Positions 6,598-9,655 of a stretch of DNA of 9,655 nucleotides are shown here, one piece after another. The stretch comes from Casp-actino8 sp965659595 (GTDB lineage Bacteria; Actinomycetota; Acidimicrobiia; Acidimicrobiales; Ilumatobacteraceae), in NCBI GenBank assembly GCA_965659595.1, contig CBFHWN010000074.1:1-9655 (forward strand), written 5' to 3'. A program made the translations under genes and the position numbers. Each line of letters starts with the position of its first letter. Positions within the stretch are counted from its first letter, which is position 1. The notes below the pieces were generated by a model, which saw nothing but the letters and a program-made list of their open reading frames with translations, had not been told where the DNA came from and searched no databases.

Positions 6598-6965
6598 CCC
6601 CGCTCGAAACCGTCAACGCCTTCATTCGGACCCTCGAGGCCAACGACCTCGACGCGGCATGCGCATTGGTCGCCCCGGACTGCGAGTACGACAACGTTCC
6701 GATGATCAAGGTTTTCGGTCCGGAGGGAGTGAAGAGCATCCTCGCTCCGATGTTCGCCGACTGCACCGAGATCGAGTGGGTCGTTCATCGCGAGGCCGAA
6801 TCGGGAACCACCGTTTTCAACGAACGTCTCGACCGCTTCAAGATGTCGCACGGCTGGCTCGAGTTGCCCGTGAACGGAGTCTGGGAAGTGGTCGACGGCA
6901 AGATCACCTTGTGGCGCGACTACTTCGATGCCGCCACATACATGAAACAGATGCCGAGTGCGTGA
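6594..6965 (+). CDS. Limonene-1,2-epoxide hydrolase-like protein (NTF2-like/SnoaL fold)
   Basis: Encodes 123 residues of the small NTF2-like fold. The active-site pattern of limonene-1,2-epoxide hydrolase is recognisable: Y-x-N (Tyr32, Asn34 in CEYDNVP), R-x-D (Arg78, Asp80 in NERLDRF) and a C-terminal acidic residue in WRDYFD (Asp109). These correspond to Tyr53/Asn55/Arg99/Asp101/Asp132 of the founding Rhodococcus enzyme. It is shorter than that 149-residue protein, mainly at the N-terminus. It should add water to an epoxide in one step in the cytoplasm, consistent with two P450s able to make epoxides nearby. ATG 6594 overlaps the stop of the CMD-like gene (ATGA) and has AAGGAG at 6580-6585, 8 nt upstream, so it is translationally coupled and last in the rightward operon. 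Other NTF2-like activities (ketosteroid isomerase, SnoaL cyclase) are less likely given the full R-x-D/Y-x-N set. Confidence 0.85.
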   Translation: MTPLETVNAFIRTLEANDLDAACALVAPDCEYDNVPMIKVFGPEGVKSILAPMFADCTEIEWVVHREAESGTTVFNERLDRFKMSHGWLELPVNGVWEVVDGKITLWRDYFDAATYMKQMPSA

Positions 6966-6966
6966 G

Positions 6967-7015
6967 GTTCTGGTGTGGGGTCTTCACCGATGAGACGAAG
7001 ACCCCAAACCAGAAC
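6967..7015. terminator. Long hairpin between convergent operons, probable bidirectional terminator
   Basis: Arms 6967-6985 (GTTCTGGTGTGGGGTCTTC) and 6997-7015 are complementary at 18 of 19 positions, with an 11-nt loop. The hairpin begins one base after the LEH-like stop codon and ends five bases before the LivF-like stop on the other strand, so it fills the gap between converging operons. There is no U-tract on either side, which is common for terminator-like hairpins in high-GC actinobacteria. Confidence 0.85.
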
Positions 7016-7020
7016 ACTGA

Positions 7021-7728
7021 TCAATGACTGTCGCCGAGGTAGGAGGCCTCGATCAGGCTTCGATCCTTCGCCAGATCCGACGCAGCACCCTCCAAGACCA
7101 TTTCGCCGTGGCTGAGCACATAGGCGCGATCAGCGACTTCGAGGGCCATGTGCACGTGCTGTTCGACGAGGAGGACTCCGGCCCCGGTCTCGTCGGCGAT
7201 CTGGCGCAGAATCGGCAACAGACGTTCCACGATGATGGGCGCCAGACCGAGACTCATCTCGTCGACCATGAGCAACCTCGGACTCACCGTGAGGGCACGG
7301 GCCATGGCCAACATCTGCTGTTCACCACCCGACAAGAGTCCGGCCCGACGATCGAGGATCTTCTCCAGAGCCGGAAAATAGCCGAGAGCCTTCTTCACGT
7401 CGGCCGACCCCTTGGCGGCGCCGAGTCGCAGGTTCTCGGCCACCGTCAACTGATAGAAGAGCGATCGGCCCTCGGGGACATGAGCCAGTCCGTCACGAGC
7501 GACCATGTGAGGACGACGGCCCTTCACGCTCTTGCCGAAGACTTTTACGTCACCGGAAATGACCGGAACGAGGCCCGACACCGTGAGGAGAGTCGTGGTC
7601 TTACCGGCTCCGTTCGGCCCGAGCAGAGCTACGACCTCACCCTCGTTCACGTGAACGTTCAGGTCTCGCACGACCGACACGCCGTTGTAGCCGGTGTTGA
7701 GATCTTCGATCGACAGAAGTTCGCTCAC
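7021..7728 (-). CDS. livF: Branched-chain amino acid-type ABC transporter ATP-binding protein (LivF-like)
   Basis: Encodes 235 residues, the usual LivF size. It shows Walker A GPNGAGKTT (37-45), the LivF-type VPEGRSLF segment (84-91), ABC signature LLSGGEQ (131-137), Walker B RLLMVDE (151-157) with a following SLGLAP, and the switch histidine His191 in LLVEQH. It powers import on the cytoplasmic face with LivG and the permease. The GTG at 7728 is chosen because AAGGAG (7736-7741) lies 7 nt upstream; an earlier in-frame GTG at 7746 would overlap the ribosome site and the LivG coding end. The start follows the LivG stop by a single base. Systems with this architecture import amino acids, urea, or aromatic and lipid-like acids, so the substrate is open. 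It is the last gene of its leftward operon. Confidence 0.95.
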   Translation of the reverse strand: MSELLSIEDLNTGYNGVSVVRDLNVHVNEGEVVALLGPNGAGKTTTLLTVSGLVPVISGDVKVFGKSVKGRRPHMVARDGLAHVPEGRSLFYQLTVAENLRLGAAKGSADVKKALGYFPALEKILDRRAGLLSGGEQQMLAMARALTVSPRLLMVDEMSLGLAPIIVERLLPILRQIADETGAGVLLVEQHVHMALEVADRAYVLSHGEMVLEGAASDLAKDRSLIEASYLGDSH

Positions 7729-7729
7729 C

Positions 7730-8482
7730 TCATGACTCCTTCGCACTGCTACCGAGGTACGCCTCGATCACCTTGGGGTCGCGCTTGATCTGATCCGGTG
7801 TTCCCTCGGCGATCTTGACTCCAAACTCGATGACGTAGATGTAATCGCATACATCGAGCACGAGTCCCATGTCGTGGTCGACTAGGAAGATCGTGATACC
7901 TGCGTCGATGATCTGACGCAGGCGCTTGCCCAACTCCTGGGACTCGGTGGTGTCGAGTCCGGCCGCCGGCTCGTCCATGCAGACGAGCTCCGGCCGAGCG
8001 GCCAACGCACGTGCCGCCGACACCAACTTGCGCTGACCCTGGCTGATCTCGTTGGGATACTTATCCGCCAGATCGCCGATTCCGAGGACGTCGAAGGCGA
8101 ACTCGACTCCGGACGTGTCACGCCGTCGATTCGGTCGAATCAGATCGAGGAGGAAGTTCTTGGTGGTCTGCTGCTCGGACGCGACCTGCACGTTCTCCCG
8201 GATGGTGAGGTCGTCGAACAATTCGAGTGACTGCCACGTTCGCCCGAGACCCAAACGCGCCCGCTTGTGCACCGGCATCGAGGTGATCTCACGACCGTCG
8301 AACTCGATGCGGCCGGTCGTCGGCACGAAGCCGGTGATCCCGTCGATGAAGGTGGTCTTGCCGGCCCCGTTCGGGCCGATCAGCCCGACTAATTTGCCCT
8401 TTTCGACGGTGAGGTCGACGTCGTTGACGGCCCGTAGACCACCGAAGGTGACCGACATCCCCGATGTCTGCAACAAGCTCAT
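7730..8482 (-). CDS. livG: Branched-chain amino acid-type ABC transporter ATP-binding protein (LivG-like)
   Basis: Encodes 250 residues with Walker A GPNGAGKTT (36-44), the LivG-like GLGRTWQSLELF stretch (78-89), signature ISQGQRKLVSAARALA (from 146), Walker B LVCMDEPAAGLD (166-177) and switch histidine His203 in VDHDM. The signature is ISQGQ instead of the canonical LSGGQ, as is often tolerated in this subfamily. The C-terminal EGTPDQIKRDPKVIEAYLG tail is typical of LivG. ATG 8482 overlaps the permease stop by four bases (ATGA) and is preceded by a strong GGGGGAGGG ribosome site about 6 nt away. It is the partner ATPase of the LivF-like protein. Confidence 0.95.
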   Translation of the reverse strand: MSLLQTSGMSVTFGGLRAVNDVDLTVEKGKLVGLIGPNGAGKTTFIDGITGFVPTTGRIEFDGREITSMPVHKRARLGLGRTWQSLELFDDLTIRENVQVASEQQTTKNFLLDLIRPNRRRDTSGVEFAFDVLGIGDLADKYPNEISQGQRKLVSAARALAARPELVCMDEPAAGLDTTESQELGKRLRQIIDAGITIFLVDHDMGLVLDVCDYIYVIEFGVKIAEGTPDQIKRDPKVIEAYLGSSAKES

Positions 8483-9655
8483 GACAAACCCTCCCCCTGG
8501 GTCGACCCGACTCTAGTTCGATCCGAGAGCGCAGCCCGTCGAACCGCCTTGTCGATACGTTTCTGTTTGATCAGACGGGGCGCGCCCGCAATGCCCTCGG
8601 GATTGAAGATCGCCGTGGCGATGAGGCCTATGCCGCCGATCAGCGAGGCGTACCCCTGGTCGATGTGTAGGACCGTCTCCAAGAAGTTGAAGTTGATGCC
8701 ATTCGGCGCCAGAAAGCCAGCCACTACGGCACCGCTCACCGACGCGATCCCGCCGAGATAGGCGAACGACAAGAACGTGAGCGACGCAAAGGCGCCGAAG
8801 TAGGTCGGTGTCACCGAACCGAAGCGATAACCGGACAAGGTTCCGCCGATTCCGGCCACGAAAGCGGCCAGACCGAAGGCGATGATCTTGGTGCGGGCCA
8901 CATCGATTCCAGCCGCCGCAGCCGCCCGTTCGTTGGATCGCACGGCAAGGAACTGGCGACCTGTGTTCGAACGGCGGACGTTGACCACCATCAGACACAG
9001 CACGATCACGAAAATCAGACACACGACGCCGAACCAGACGTTCGGCGGGATGTCATCTCGTCCCTTCAGACCAAGCACCTTGAGTGCCGCATTATTGGGG
9101 CCGAAGTCCTTCCCACCGATCTTCGGTGGATCGACGGGCAACGCACCCAGCGAGCCAGCGAAGGTCTTGTTCTTGAAGATCAGCTGTTCGATGGCAACTG
9201 CAGCCGCCAAAGTGATCACGGCCAGGTTGACACCTCGTAGGCGAAGAGCCGGAATCGACACGATCACACCGAAGGCCGCAGCAACCAAGGCCCCGACAAC
9301 GGGCGCGATGGGGAATGGAAGGCCCGAGAAATACTTCGACATGAAGAAACCGGCTGTGCCAGCCAACGCCATTTGGGCGAGCGAGATTTGGCCGACGAAT
9401 CCCACCAACACCACCAGTGAGAGCGCGATCACGGTCGCCACGAGCGTATTGATGGTCGACTGACGCCAGGCGTAACCGAATCCGAACAACAAGAAGAGAA
9501 CGAAAGCTGACGTCGCCAAAGTGAGTGGAAACACGTGCTTCGGCGTGGCCGCAAAGGGCATCTTCCCCACCGAGATCGCACCTCGCACAGGAAGCGACTT
9601 GCCGCGCAAGAACATGGCGATCACGATCACGAAGAAAGGAAGCGCCTGGGTGAGT
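8479..9655 (-). CDS. livM: Branched-chain amino acid-type ABC transporter permease (LivM-like, probably C-terminal half of a LivH-LivM fusion), 5' partial
   Basis: The frame is open from the stop at 8481-8479 to the right edge, about 391 codons, and is strongly hydrophobic with roughly eight to ten candidate membrane helices. LivM signatures are GFVGQISLAQMALAGTAGF, the charged cytoplasmic turn VRRSNTGRQFLAVRSNERAAAAAGID, which contacts the ATPases, and the following KIIAFGLAAFVAGIGG. A GTG at 9630 could be taken as a start, but no ribosome site precedes it and the upstream codons give a continuing hydrophobic helix ending in FLRGKSLPVRG, which looks like the end of a LivH domain followed by a linker. 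I therefore infer a fused LivH-LivM protein starting outside the window. It forms the membrane channel for import with the two ATPases downstream. Confidence 0.88.
   Translation of the reverse strand, partial: LTQALPFFVIVIAMFLRGKSLPVRGAISVGKMPFAATPKHVFPLTLATSAFVLFLLFGFGYAWRQSTINTLVATVIALSLVVLVGFVGQISLAQMALAGTAGFFMSKYFSGLPFPIAPVVGALVAAAFGVIVSIPALRLRGVNLAVITLAAAVAIEQLIFKNKTFAGSLGALPVDPPKIGGKDFGPNNAALKVLGLKGRDDIPPNVWFGVVCLIFVIVLCLMVVNVRRSNTGRQFLAVRSNERAAAAAGIDVARTKIIAFGLAAFVAGIGGTLSGYRFGSVTPTYFGAFASLTFLSFAYLGGIASVSGAVVAGFLAPNGINFNFLETVLHIDQGYASLIGGIGLIATAIFNPEGIAGAPRLIKQKRIDKAVRRAALSDRTRVGSTQGEGLS

Noticed and set aside
7024..7788. A 254-codon plus-strand open frame opposite the LivF-like gene
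   Set aside because: Shadow of the ABC ATPase gene, which has all Walker and signature motifs on the minus strand.
8384..8396. Half-site resembling the operator (GACTAATT) within the LivG-like gene
   Set aside because: Single partial arm inside coding sequence without a symmetric partner.
1..9655. tRNA, rRNA, CRISPR array, insertion sequence or attachment site
   Set aside because: Nothing resembling these was seen on reading; genes are closely packed and intergenic space is short.

Overview
The window looks like an accessory catabolic locus from a high-GC actinobacterium. The signs are an F420-type luciferase-like oxidoreductase, two cytochrome P450s, GTG starts, dense ATGA stop/start overlaps and a LivFGM-type uptake cassette. 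An Acidimicrobiia-like or mycobacterium-like host is possible, but this is inference and no taxonomic marker is present.

Layout. The left arm (1-3755) is transcribed leftward and reads, in order of transcription, P450 no. 2, LLM-class F420-dependent oxidoreductase, P450 no. 1 and the start of an SDR dehydrogenase that leaves the window. A 123-bp divergent promoter region (3756-3878) separates it from a rightward operon (3879-6965). That operon encodes a cytoplasmic molybdopterin/[4Fe-4S] oxidoreductase, a CMD/AhpD-like protein interrupted by one in-frame TGA, and a limonene-epoxide-hydrolase-like protein. A strong hairpin (6967-7015) separates this operon from a convergent, leftward ABC importer cassette (7021-9655): LivF-like ATPase, LivG-like ATPase, and a LivM-like permease whose reading frame continues past the right edge, with a LivH-like tail at its N-terminal side.

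The most notable signal is in the CMD/AhpD-like gene. The reading frame is intact from 6070 to 6597 except for a TGA at 6253-6255. That TGA falls at the second cysteine position of the family CxxC redox motif, giving C-V-V-(TGA). A perfect 8-bp hairpin with a GGC loop follows 12 nt later and fits the general bacterial SECIS layout. The simplest reading is a selenocysteine-containing CxxU redox protein; a plain nonsense mutation is the main alternative.

A second unexplained signal is a related 20-bp imperfect palindrome found twice, upstream of the LLM-oxidoreductase operon and in the divergent promoter. Both copies carry the same one-sided extension and sit at similar distances from the downstream start codon, which suggests one regulator for both arms.

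Working model (inference): a hydrophobic substrate is imported by the ABC system and oxidised by the P450s, with an epoxide opened by the LEH-like enzyme. Further oxidation or reduction would be by the SDR, the F420 enzyme and the molybdoenzyme. The CMD-like protein would supply a thiol/selenol redox or carbon-acid chemistry step. The substrate cannot be read from the sequence.
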